64,000 nt of DNA from Saccharum officinarum (Eukaryota; Streptophyta; Magnoliopsida; Poales; Poaceae), in NCBI GenBank assembly GCA_020631735.1, contig CM036197.1, forward strand, positions 42,455,880-42,519,879, given 5' to 3'. The notes under the pieces are model-generated. The model worked only from the letters and a program-made list of their open reading frames with translations, had not been told where the DNA came from and made no database searches. The translations under genes and the position numbers were made by a program. Shown in pieces: positions 18,555-29,988 of the stretch. Each line of letters starts with the position of its first letter. Position 1 is the first letter of the stretch.

Positions 18555-21020
18555 AGATCAGGGTACCACCAGATCAAGATTAGCCACAAGATATTACCTT
18601 CTAGACGTGTTTTCTACCAGATACGGTTTGTACGAGTATCTTATCATGTCCTTCGGTCTGACAAATGCTCCTGCATACTTTATGTATCTGATGAATTCAG
18701 TCTTTATGCCGGACTTGGATAAGTTTGTAATTGTTTCATTGATGACATTCTAGTATACTCAGAGAATGAGGAAGATCATACAGAGCATCTTAGAATTGTC
18801 TTAACCAGACTTAGAGATCATCGGTTATATGCTAAGTTCAGTAAGTGTGAGTTTTGGTTGAAAATAGTTCCTTTTCTCGGTCACGTGTTATTTGAGAATG
18901 GAATCTCAGTGGACCCGAGTAAAGTACAACAGTTATGGATTGGAAGGCACCAACCACGGTACATGAGGTTCGGAGTTTTCTTAGATTAGCCGGTTACTAC
19001 TGTCGTTTATACCAGACTTCTCGAAGATTGCCAAACCAATGACGAGTCTGCTACAGAAGGACCATAAGTGCACTTGGACAGAGGAGTGTGAGGCATCTCT
19101 GCACTTTGCGGAATTTGCTAACTACTGCTCCTGTTCTGGCGCAACCGGACATCGAGAAGCCGTTTGATGTGTTTTACGACGCATCCAAGAATGGTTTAGG
19201 ATGTGTTCTTATGCAAGATGGGAGAGTTATTGCTTATGCCTCTCGCTAGTTAAGGAAACATGAGGTTAACTATCCGACTCATGATTTAGAGCTCGCGGCG
19301 GTTGTGCATGCTCTAAAGATTTAGAGACACTACTTGCTTAGGAATGTGTGTAACATCTTCACAGATCACAAGAGTCTCAAATACATATTTACACAGTCCG
19401 AGTTGAAGATGCGACAAAGAAGATGGTTAGAGTTGATCAAGGATTACAACCTGAATGTACACTATCATCCAGGGAAGGCTAATGTAATAGCAGATGCCCT
19501 AAGTAGGAAGTCACCTTCTCTTATGGTGCAGCCTTTGTTCGAAGATCGATTCAATCTGTTGCATCCTACTGTATTGCACAACATTCAGATTAGTTGTACC
19601 TTAGAGAGTAAGATCATTTAAGGTAAGAAAACAGACAAGGAAATCTTCCATATCAAGGAGAAAATAAAGAAAGAGCCAACTAAGCACTTTAGAGTGGATG
19701 AACAAGGAGTGTTATGGTTTCAAGAACCGCCTGATTGTACCAAAGGATCGAGAGCTCAAGAACCAATTGATGGATGAAGCTCATCATTCTAAGCTATCTA
19801 TCCACCCTGGAAGTAGCAAGATGTATCAAGCACTGAGACCTCATTATTGGTGGAGGAAGATGAAGAAAGAGATTGCGGCGTATGTTGCTCGATGTGACAC
19901 ATATTGTCAAGTGAAGGCTCTTCACATGAGACCCGCAGGACTGTTGCAACCTTTGTCAGTACCAGATTGGAAATGGGAGGATATAAGTATGGATTTCATC
20001 ACCGATCTTCCCACCACCCCAAAGGGAAATGACTCAATTTGGGTGATTGTAGACCGCCTTACCAAATCGGCTCACTTCTTGCCAGTCAAGATGACATTTC
20101 GACCACCTTAGTATGACGAGAAGTACATTGCAGAAATTGTTAGATTGCATGGTATACCGAAGACAATAGTGTTTGATCGAGGGTCATAGTTTACCGCTCA
20201 CTTTTGGGAGCATCTTCGTAAAGGTTTGGTACTAGTTTGGTTCGTAGTATAGCTTACCACCCCAGACAATGGGCAAACAGAGCGAGTTAATGCGATTCTC
20301 GAAGATATGCTTAGAGCTTATGTGTTGTCATCCAGAGGTTCATGGAATCATGGGTACCTTTGGCAGAGTTTGCTTACAACAACAATTATCAAGAGAGTAT
20401 CAAGATGGCTCCATTTGAAGCCTTGTATGGCAGGAAATATAGGACACCGTTGAATTGGATTGAACCTAGAGTGAGAAGGTTTTATGGGATCAATTTTGTT
20501 GACGAGGCTGAGAAAAAGGTCCGTATTATCCAACAAAACATGAAAGCTACATAATCACGTCAGAAGAGTTATGCAGACAAAAGAAGGAGACCACTAGAAT
20601 TCCAAGTTGGTGACTACGTCTATTTGAAAGTGACTCCAATGAAGAAGAAATGGTTTGGGATTAAGAAGAAGCTTGCTGCTAGATTTGTAGGACCGTACAG
20701 AATTATAGAGAAGAAGGGTCCCGTGGCTTATAAGTTGCAGCTACTAGAAGCAATGGGTTCGATCTTTCCAGTCTTCCATGTCTCACAGTTGAAAAAGTGT
20801 GTGTGTTCCGGAAGAGAGGATAGAACCTCAAGGCATTCGGATCAAATCAGATTTGGAATACCATGAGCAACCAGTTTAAGTTTTGGATACTAAGGATCGA
20901 GTCACTCGGAATAAAGTGGTGAGAACATATAAGATACAGTGGAGTCATCACGATGAAGGTGATGCGACATGGAAACGGGAGAATATCTGCAAAATGCTTA
21001 TAAGGATTTTTATAACAGAT
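18555..21020 (+). pseudogene. Gypsy pol remnant: RT, RNase H, integrase, chromodomain
   Basis: RT text [19 protein letters not shown] begins near 18613. Later blocks: an RNase [16 protein letters not shown] near 19180 and [23 protein letters not shown] near 19360; integrase zinc-binding and core from about 19780 (HHSKLSIHPGSSKMY, then WEDISMDFITDLP near 19975); and a chromodomain-like block (DRVTRNKVVRTYKIQW, ATWKREN) near 20895-20985. Many stops and frame changes break it. Several stops sit where CAG, CAA or TGG is expected (for example 19249, 19322, 20188, 20552), the pattern left by deamination of methylated cytosines. Not functional. Confidence 0.88.
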
Positions 21021-21066
21021 GGTTCGTAACTCAAAATCTCGAGACGAGTTCTTATAAGGGGGAAGG

Positions 21067-24000
21067 TAGTAACACCTCGGGTGTTAAGCATTGCATTAGC
21101 ATTTTAAAATCGCACTCATGAGCATCATATTGCATTCATTATTGCATAAAATGTAAGTATAACTTTGAATTGAAACATGTGAAACGTGACATTGAAACAT
21201 GGATGTTGCATGTGGTTGTTTAAATGCAGTGTTACCCTAATTATGCTTGATAGACTAATAAAACATGTTTGGTTATAACTGCAAACCACTTAGAAATGTG
21301 TAGAATAATTTTTGGAGCAAGTTTGGTATTCAAAATTTCCCTAATTTTGCTTTTAAAAAATATTCTAGAAAATTAGGGATTTGATTTAAAATGGACTTTG
21401 AATCTACATTTCAAAATTTGTTTGGAATTTCAAAATGTGCGCTAAAGCAAAGTTGTAGAGAATTAAATTTGGAACAACTTCTATTTTGGGTCAAATCTTG
21501 AAAATGCCATTTTCAATTTCAAATTTTTTAATTTGTGACTGTTAGAAAAAAAATTTAAATTTGAAATAGAAAGAAAAACGATTTCCTTGTTTAACGGGCC
21601 GCCGCCTCACTTTCAACCCGTTGGCTGAAGCGGCCCAGCTCTCCGAGCGCGCGCGCCCACGCTCGTGCCTCGCCTCGGCCGGCCTGCTCCAGCAGCCCAG
21701 CCCACGCCGCGCGCCTCCCCCTCCCTTGTGCGCGCGACGCCTGCCCGATCGCGCGCAGACGCGCGACGCCGCGTGGCGGCCGCATACCGGTGTTGTCCAC
21801 CACGTGGACGCCAGTGGCCCCGTGCTCTTGGCTTCATAGCACTGCGCCCGCGCCCTCTGCCTCCACTCTACTCCTCATTTGCTCTCTCTCTCGCTCCTTT
21901 GGAGAACCCGAACGGGAGCGGCACTCGCCCACGTTCGCCACCGCTTGCCACCGTCTCCGCCACCGCGTTCCGACACTGGTGAGCCGCCTCCGCTCGATTA
22001 ACCGCGCGCCCCCGCCGTCACCTCCTCCTCTCCTCCGAACAAGCCGCAGTGTTGTCTTGCTCGCCTACGGTAAGGCTAAATCGAGCTTTTCCCGCATGCG
22101 TCACCTTGGCCGGGTCGCTGCGCTCGCGTTCCGCCGCCAGCACCCTCGCTCCCCTCTTTCCCCTTGCGTCGCAGTCCTGTGTTCGCCATCTCCTCGCGGA
22201 AACCGTGCGTGCTCCAGCTAGTCCGTTCATGGCCGGGATGGTCGTTGGCCGCCGACAACCGCCGTGCTGTCGCGACGTCGTGGACACCGGCACGTCATGG
22301 GCTCGAATGTTTTCCCCCTCTGTTCTCTGGGCCAGCGGCCGTGGGCCGAAGCCCCGAGCCGGGCCGGCTCAGCCTCCCCGCGCTGGCTGCTGAGGCCGAA
22401 AACGGCCGTGGGCCAGTAGTTTCTGTTGGGCTGGCCCGTTAGTCAAAAATAAAAAAATGAGTTTCGGTTTTTCTATTATTATTTGGAAATAAAAATGCTT
22501 TGAAAAAATGTTGTGTACCCATTTTGGCTCCAAAAATTGTGAAACAAATTTTGTAGTAATCCTCATGAGTAGATCTATGGCTTAAAATTATTGCATGTCA
22601 GTTTTGTGACACTTTTCTGTAGAGTTTTATTTAATCATTGAAATTGTTGTGTTCTTGAGAAATGTATAATAAATTATAGAAAATTCAGAAAAATATGATT
22701 CCAAGTTTGTTACTCTTCTTGTGTGCTGTACTTTCTAGAAAAAATATATTCCATACATGTTCTGTAGAAAATTTTAAATGTGTAGTTCAAGTGCCTTTAT
22801 GGGCTGATTTATGTTATTTTTGCTAGAGGGCAAAATTTGTCTAAAACATGCTTATGATAATTTTTGTACAGTGATTGTTTTCGTTGTAGAACATAGGAAA
22901 AATACTAAATCTGTTGTTTGATACTTTTCATAATATAAAGTATTTTCATGCTTATTTTTGTGCTATATCTTGTCATTTTTGTGTAGATTGTGTTACTGGT
23001 CCAAATCCTCTGAAAATTTTATGGTATGCTACTTGGAGTAATACTATACTACTGTAATTTTTTGTAGATTTTTATATGCACCAAAAATACATGTTGTTGT
23101 TATATTCCTAGTTTAATTAGGAATAAAGTAACCTTGTTTATGTAGATTTAGTTTCATAATAAAACTTTGGTGTATCTTTGAAGCACCAAATCACTTGCTG
23201 ATGTTGCTTGATAAGTTAATGTGTTTGTGTTGATAAAGCATAGTAGCATTCATGTTAGAGTTATATGCTAGCTAGTGTAAAAATAGACGAGAATTGTTAG
23301 CAAAGGTGAATGCAGTAGATGACATGTGTTTGTAGTACATGTTCTTGGATGATGTGGACTACCTTGTAGAAAGGTTTTGTCCCTAGTCTTTACTATAAGT
23401 TTCAATGTGTTCATCTACATATCATGCCATCATGATCATCGCATACCATCGCATCTGATGCACGGTTTACATGTTTACTTATGCAAGTGCATCATACAGG
23501 ATCACAGGAGGAGTTACCAGTAGCAGTTCAGGAGGAGCAAACTGGGTCCAAACCATAAGAAGCTCAGGAACAGGAGGTGTCCAAGGTAGACGAGCAAGAA
23601 GAGAATCTTCTTGAGTGTGTAAACCATCAACCCAGTTCCTTCGAACGAGGCAAGCCCCAGAGCATTCTAAGTCTCTTATTTTATAAAAGCAATCCTTTAT
23701 ATATATGAGTTTATGTATCGTGCATTAAGTATAGGAGTTGAGTGAAACCGTTGATGCATTATTACTTTCCTTGCCTACCTTGTTATACTCTTACCCTGTT
23801 AAGTTTAGGATCGTATGATTGCTTAGCCCTACAAAGACCGGTAGCGATCAGTGATTTTTGGTCACCTGAAATGATAGGTGGTTACTAGAATGTTTTAGCT
23901 ATGGAATGGTTGATATCCTAGAAATAACCATGTGTTGATGAATAATTAGAGACCGAACGGAAAAGTTGGAGGTAACCAGACAGGGTTCTAGGGTGCTAGT

Positions 24001-25157
24001 AGTTTTTCCGTCTGTGTCGATTAAGGACCTATCGTTGCTCGTCCCTCTTGTCATGTTGAACACATGTCTCACATTTAGTTGGTCGAATAAAGTACCTTTC
24101 GACCATGAAGCTAGTGACACTTTTTAGGCCGGGCTAAACTCAGATTGGCAGACTGGTGTCGAAGGGGGTAAGACAGGGACGCAAAGAGTGAGCCCAAGGT
24201 GCGTCCTGATAGTCAGGCGGTCCCTGGGTAGTGCGGTCCATGATTGTTACCCCGCGGACGTTTACCTGGAAAGTGTCATTGGTGATCTGTAGCTCACTTG
24301 GTCTGTGAGTGTGGTTTGTGTAAGAAATAAATCACCAACTGGTTAGGAATCGATTCGAATTGCCATCGCTCCTGGATAGTGAGCACTTGACTTGAGTTAC
24401 GATATCGTAGTAATGATGATGGAACACTGATGGCTATATGGATGATGTTGGAAATACTAAATTCAAGTGGTAACAGGATGTTATTGCTTAATCAAGTGAT
24501 TGGTATAGTATATGTGCTTACCTAGATGGATAAGTTATAATAAACCTGAGGCAAATTACTTAAAATGGTTTAGTCATGATAGCTTACGCCTTTCGTAAAT
24601 GAGTTAGCTAGCCCACTAAAGGAAAGCCTTGCATTCTCTTTGGTGTCACTTTGTTTTGGTTTAAGACGGGTAAGTCTAGCTGAGTACTTTCTCGTACTCA
24701 GGGCATTGTTCCCATTGATGTTGCAGATGGTCAGATGTACTACGGCTATTGTATCAACTGCCTGTATCCGGTGATGGGTGACAACTAGGACCAAGGGCAA
24801 TGGTCAATCCATATATCTTATCTAATGCTTTTGTGGAAAGTGACTATCTTCTAGCACTGTATTTGAATTAAGTGTGTGCGCGTTTTATGAAACTATTTGC
24901 TTCCGCTACTTTATTTTGAAATTAGTTTGTAATAACTTATGTTCTAAACTCCGATGTATTCAGCTGTCATTGTGAACTTTATGTAATATGTGACTGTGGC
25001 TGCTAAACTTGTATGATCTTGGTTTGTATGTTGGTTGGTTTGAAATCCTTCATGGTTTCACGGACTACCAGGTTATACAGGTTTAAGTTTGCTAAATTAT
25101 CTGCTCCGGCGGTTGATTTTCTTACTTAATTTTGTATAATTGGTCAGTTCTGTTACA
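21067..25157 (+). repeat. 3' LTR of the gypsy chromovirus (~4.1 kb)
   Basis: Starts after the purine run aagggggaagg with a degraded end (tagtaacacc where TGTAACACC is typical) and ends tgttaca at 25151-25157. A GC-rich block (21590-22440) sits inside otherwise AT-rich DNA. The frames in it (60-145 residues) are not conserved protein. No partner LTR is available to date it. Confidence 0.7.
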
Positions 25158-25189
25158 CACAACTACCTACGGGTAGGAATGCACATTGG

Positions 25190-25755
25190 CACATCACAGA
25201 GTTTGACCAATTTGGGGAGCCGATCACACCGTCAATAGCTATCGCGAAATATAAGACTATCCTCGGGTTGCTTGTAAGGGATTTCATCCCAATTAAGTAT
25301 AGGAAGTGGATTGGAAAAGATAATGACGAGTGGAAGGTTCCTGAAAGTGAGAAGGATGCCATATGGGAGAACATGATCCCACAATATTATACTTTCCCAG
25401 TGGACTGTGACAGGAAGCAAGTGAAGAAAAAAGCAAAAGAAATCATGGGTATATGCTTCAAGACTTTTAAGGGGACATTGTACAAGAAATATGTCCTCGA
25501 AGGTAAAGAGCCAGATTTTGATGGTGGAGAGTACACCAAGTAGAGGGACTTCTGGCAGGATTTCAAGGAATACAGGTTATCCGAGGAGTACTTGTATCTA
25601 AGCAGGAAGAATAAGAAGAACTCACAGAAAGCAACGAATCCTCATCATCTCGGCTCTCGTGGCTATGCCAAAAAGATGCCAGAATTTGAAGCAGAACTTC
25701 ATAGGATGGCACGCCTTACTGAAGAAGGTGTTCAAGTTGAGACTACCGATTAGGA
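25190..25755 (+). pseudogene. CACTA accessory ORF, Transposase_24-like
   Basis: The frame reads FIPIKYRKWIGKDNDEWKVP, later MGICFKTFKGTLYKKYV, then after an in-frame TAG (25541) RDFWQDFKEYRLSEEYLYLS and NPHHLGSRGYAKKMPEFE. The G-S-R-G-Y block with the following basic and acidic residues is typical of plant Transposase_24 (Ptta/En/Spm) proteins. At least one stop interrupts it. No start codon is fixed because the upstream part is displaced. Confidence 0.75.
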
Positions 25756-25789
25756 TCCCAGATTGATATTATACTGTATGGTGAGGGAG

Positions 25790-27660
25790 GTATGTCATGC
25801 CCGAATGGGAGCTCTAGTTCCCAAAATCCAGCCATGAGCGACCTCGTCCAGAGGATCTCTGAGGTAACTAATGAGGTGAGGCAAGGGACTCACACTTCTA
25901 ATAGGGAGAAAGATGTGCTCACCCAAGCACTCAGAAATAGGGAGCACCCTGGTCACACTAGAGGAGCTGGTGTTGTTCCTTGCAGACTATCATTCGAGGA
26001 AGAAGCTCATACTTACCGAAGTCGCTCAAGGAGTAGGGCGGAATAGGAGGCAGAGACACTAAGGCGACTGAAAGAGATTGAAGAAAGATCCAATGCACGG
26101 CTTGAGGCGACTGTTGAAGCACGAATGCAGCAAGTTTTGCAGTCCATAGGATCAGCAGTACCTCTAGTACCACCAGAACCTATTCCAACTAGCTTTAGTC
26201 CACATTTCAGGGGTCGTAGCAGCTGCGGATCAACCCCGCTTGATGGAGAAGAGGCGAATGCACCTCATCCGGTGGACAACATCACTGAACCTGTCAATGT
26301 CTGGTTGTACATCTATCAATAATGGACAACTGACAAGGTGGCATACGGCCAGGCCTGGCCTGTGGGAGAAGAGACCGTTAATGGCCGCCCAATTCCACTA
26401 GGGTACGCCAACGTCAACATTGATACAATAGTTAATAAGAAGTATAACAAGATACGCATTGATTACCCCACAGCGGAAGATAGGCTGAAACTTGGTCAGA
26501 ACAAGGGCGCTTATGTGGCTTGGCACAAGCGCTTCATTAAGCTTGATCACCAGGTCTCCTCACAGGATGAGGATTCCAGTACCACCGGACCCTATTCCAA
26601 CTAGCTTTAGTCCACATTTCAGGGGTCGCAGCAGCTGCGGATCAACCCTGCTCGATGGAGAAGAGGCGAATGCGCCTCATCCGGTGGACAACATCATTGA
26701 ACCCGTTAATGTCAGGTTGTACATCTATCAATAATGGACAACTGACAAGGTGGCATACGGCTAGGCCTGGCCTGTGGGAGAAGAGACCGCTAATGGCCGC
26801 CCAATTCCACTGGGGTACGCCAACGTCAGCATTGATACAATAGTTGATAAGAAGTATAACAAGATACGCATTGATTACCCCACAACGGAAGATAGGCCAA
26901 AACTTGGTCAGAACAAGGGCGCTCATGTGGCTTGGCGCAAGCGCTTCATTAAGCTTGATCACCAGGTCTCCTCGGAGGATGAGGAGGACTGTGAGTCTTC
27001 ACCCCATTGAGATGCAAGTGATCACTCACCATCTCCCGAGAGAGGAGATCACTCACCTCCTCCCTTGCCATCACCCCTGAGAAAAGTCTCCTTCTCTTCC
27101 TCCTCATCTGCCTCCATCTTCACTAGGCCAGACAAAAGAGAAGACTCCTCATCCTCCTCATCCCACTTCTCATCCCTCTGCATCAGCCTTGAGAGAAAAT
27201 AATTCTCGTTCTCCTCCTCCATCTGAGCCGAATACAAGATCAAGGGCATCGAAGTTGCAGAAAAGGTCCTCGGATTTGGTCGCTAATGCTCCCAAAGAGG
27301 ACCAACAACAAAAGAAAAGGTCATTCAGTGGCAGTGTTACAAACTTGATGGCACAAAAATTCACTACAAATATGAACACGGGCGATTGTATTAGATTCTT
27401 CAATCTATGTGCCTCACTGCCTAAGTGGAGGGTGCAGTCCAAATTTAAAAGGAAAACAGAGAAAGCCAAAGAAATACACCATAAGGATCAAAGGGGGATA
27501 TAGAAGTTGGTAGAAAACAACCCCGAATTAACCATGGAAGAGGCTGCAAACATCTATTATGATACACAAGGGATGACAACACCGACGATGAAGTATCAAA
27601 GGGGCAATTTTTTAGTTTCTGATGACGAGTTCAAGAATTTGACAACATATATGCGCTAGT
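25790..27660 (+). pseudogene. CACTA-encoded ORF remnant with internal duplication
   Basis: Short frames in succession, including NIIEPVNVRLYIYQ, GRPIPLGYANVNIDTIV and HKRFIKLDHQVSSQDE. After a Ser/Pro-rich low-complexity part comes LMAQKFTTNMNTGDCIRFFN, then NNPELTMEEAANIYYDTQGM. This order is what is seen between the Transposase_24 and Ulp1 parts of grass CACTA proteins. Several stops are present. A 412-bp tandem duplication lies within it. Confidence 0.6.
26167..26990 (+). repeat. 412-bp tandem duplication in the CACTA ORF
   Basis: The stretch tattccaactagctttag begins at 26181 and again at 26593, and the following ~400 bases match at high identity up to the phrase gatcaccaggtctcctc. Both copies carry the same in-frame stop (tatcaataatgg). 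Confidence 0.85.
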
Positions 27661-28199
27661 TGCATGAATATTACATGGCTCAAGCAACAGAGACGACTGA
27701 CTTTAGTTTTGAGGTTATTATTCGTCCCCGTTTGTTTACCATTATCCTGAAGAAGAGAAGTTCGATGTCGAGTGGGAGTGCTTGTTCCAGCTATACTAGA
27801 GACACTCTCTCGATACACAAATGTTATCGTTGTGGACTATGTAAGAACCCTACTCGCACGATATTATAATTAACTACTCTCTTCAGACACAAATTGTTAA
27901 CTTTCGAGCATTTCCCATGATTTATGCAGGTGCATAGCAAAATTTTGAAAAGGAGATGGGATCGCATAGGCTTCCTGGATTCCGTGCGAGTAAATGAGAA
28001 CACATGCACAGGCCGGGAAGGACACGTGGAAGGCCTTCAAGATACATTGGTTGATGTTTTCAACAATTTAGTGACTAACAAAAAACCCACTTACTTCTAG
28101 CCTGCATCTGCGAGTATGTGTTCTCAGCTTTTTTATTATGCTTCTTTTTTAGTTAAGATTATTCGTTAATTAGGACTTTGCGATTGCAGCAACCATTTC

Positions 28200-28820
28200 A
28201 TCTTCATTGTTGTCAATCTTGAAACAAATCAGATCGAGGTGTGGGACTCGAAGAAAAAACCATTTCATCATCTGGATCCACTAGTGGCGGTGCTCAATAA
28301 GTAAGTGATCGTAGTAACAAATAACAAATTATTTTTTAATCACACATAGAACATTCTAATAACTCCTTTTAACACTTTATAATGTGGCACAGTGTCCGGA
28401 GAAGACATATCGGTGGGACTGAGGTTCCATTCGAGGTTGTCGAAATGGTGGGGCCGTACCTAGACCAGCCGGCGGGAAACAATGAATGCGGGTTTTATGC
28501 AATGTGGGCAATGCTTCGCTACATCGGCGAAAAATCGCCAGAAGTAGATAAGTTGGTGTGTATAATCCCAATACCATTTATATATGTTAATAATTCTACA
28601 AAATGGTCTACTGATTTCTCTTTGGATATCATCTTATTTTCAACGACAGCGCAAGAAGTTTAAACATTGAAGGTTGTTAGACATGGAGATCGTCGCACTG
28701 CAATCGGAGCTGGCATCCTTCATTTTAGCCGAGGTATTGCACAAAGATGGACTATTTTCCATTGCACAGTCCGAGAGGTACAAGAACCAGTATGGGCCAG
28801 AACGGATCGCTAGACTATTG
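28200..28820 (+). pseudogene. Ulp1-like C48 cysteine protease block of the CACTA element
   Basis: An acceptor at 28198-28199 opens an exon with NHFIFIVVNLETNQIEVWDS, ending near 28300. A second exon near 28401-28556 has VEMVGPYLDQPAGNNECGFY followed by AMWAMLRYI. A third part gives LASFILAEVLHKDGLFSIA and a stop at about 28820. Catalytic His (NHF), Asp (WDS), Gln (DQPAG) and Cys (NECGF) of the SUMO-protease fold are all present. Such domains are fused to or carried by many plant CACTA and Mutator elements. Splicing and frame of the last part are uncertain. Confidence 0.7.
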
Positions 28821-28979
28821 TAATTTTTTTAAAATTTGATGGATCGAGTTGTTCATATGAACATTTGAATTGTAACTGTAACATGTGTAATGTTTAATGT
28901 TGATGGACCTATCGTTAGGTAGCGGATATATTGTGAAACCCGATTCCCCAATAAATAAATAAATTATAAAACAAAAAAA

Positions 28980-29468
28980 TACGAGCGAGCCTCACTGCCG
29001 GTTAGCTCAAAGCCGGCAGTGATGGTGAAGAAGACAGTGCCTGTTTGAGTGTCAAACCGACAGTGTTAGCGAAGCAATCACTGTCGGTTAGAATTAAAAA
29101 CCGGTAGTGTTAGTAAAGTAATCATTGTCGGTTACCAGCACAAACCGGTAGTGTTAGTGAAGCAATCACTGTCGGTTATAACTTCAAACCGACAGTGCTT
29201 TCTCAACTAACATAGCCGATCAAGCCAAGACCCAACAATGTTAACTTAAATAACACTGTCGGTTGGTGCTTCAAACCGGCAGTGTTGTGGATAAACCACA
29301 CTGTTGGTTTGGCCTTCGAACGGTAGTGTATATTTCCTTTCACTATCGGGTTGGGCGAACCGGCAGTGATGTGTACCCCACATCACTGCCAGTATGGTAC
29401 TGCCGGTTCAAAATCCGGCACTGAAGGGGGATTTTGAACCGGCAGTGTTGTAGTGATCTGGGGTAGTG
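28980..29468. repeat. CACTA subterminal repeats and right terminal inverted repeat
   Basis: About fifteen short copies of ccggcagtg, ccgacagtg, ccggtagtg and their complements (cactgtcggtt, cactgccgg) occur in both orientations. The element end ggggtagtg lies at 29460-29468. In En/Spm-type elements such repeats are transposase-binding sites. Confidence 0.85.
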
Positions 29469-29639
29469 AAGGAAACCTCTAAAAAAAGACATCTTGACAA
29501 AACTACAACAGAAATTCATGCAAATACTGCAGTGCACTATACTTCAAAAGATGATTAGCACACCAGAATTTTACCACGTGCTTGCTTAAAGCTATGGAAT
29601 ACATATTGAAAGATGCCACTGGCTAAATGTATTACCTGA

Positions 29640-29988
29640 TGCCACTGGCTCAGAGTTCAGCTTGGTGTTCCATTCTCTATGGAGATAATTATATCAATGA
29701 GTTGGGCCATTTGGTCGGTTAGAAATGATGCAATTTTTAGAAACATTCAGCCGGTTATCTCCAATGCAAAAACGACACTTTGCATAAAAATTCAGCCGGT
29801 TATCTCCGATGCTCAAGTTATTCTTAAATCTTATGAAGCCCTTATTTTAGTCAATGGCTAGAAGCTTGTCTAATTACTTTTATCTCCTTTGTAACTTTTT
29901 TGTATCTTTATGTTTGTTGTAAACTCTTGCAAACTTTTAATAAAAGCACAGTAGGGGCTCGCACCCTCCTGTTTTCCTAAAAAAACTG
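29640..29988 (+). mobile_element. 5'-truncated LINE 3' end
   Basis: Encodes MEIIISMSWAIWSVRNDAIF, the W-x-IW-x2-RN-x2-F pattern found at the C-terminus of plant LINE reverse transcriptases. It is followed by a non-coding tail ending gtaggggctcgcaccctcctg...cctaaaaaaa. An internal duplication repeats attcagccggttatctcc. No TSD found. Confidence 0.65.

Larger units (their letters stand above)
18555..25157 (+). mobile_element. 3' half of a decayed Ty3/gypsy chromovirus (Tekay/Del-like)
   Basis: Contains part of reverse transcriptase, RNase H, integrase and a chromodomain-like end, then a polypurine tract (about 21055-21066) and one very long LTR. The 5' LTR, gag and protease are absent, presumably in the gap. 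The right flank is the CACTA element, so this retrotransposon probably inserted into it. Assignment to Tekay/Del rests on the chromodomain and the LTR length. Confidence 0.85.
25158..29468 (+). mobile_element. Right part of a CACTA (En/Spm-like) transposon
   Basis: Contains Transposase_24-like and Ulp1-like coding remnants, followed by an array of ccggcagtg-type subterminal repeats. It ends in ...gatctggggtagtg, whose complement starts CACTACCCC, the diagnostic CACTA terminus. The left end is missing because the gypsy element and the assembly gap lie there. Element edge at 29468. Confidence 0.85.

Noticed and set aside
21591..22442. Several GC-rich frames in the gypsy LTR
   Set aside because: Inside a non-coding LTR, overlapping on both strands, without motifs.
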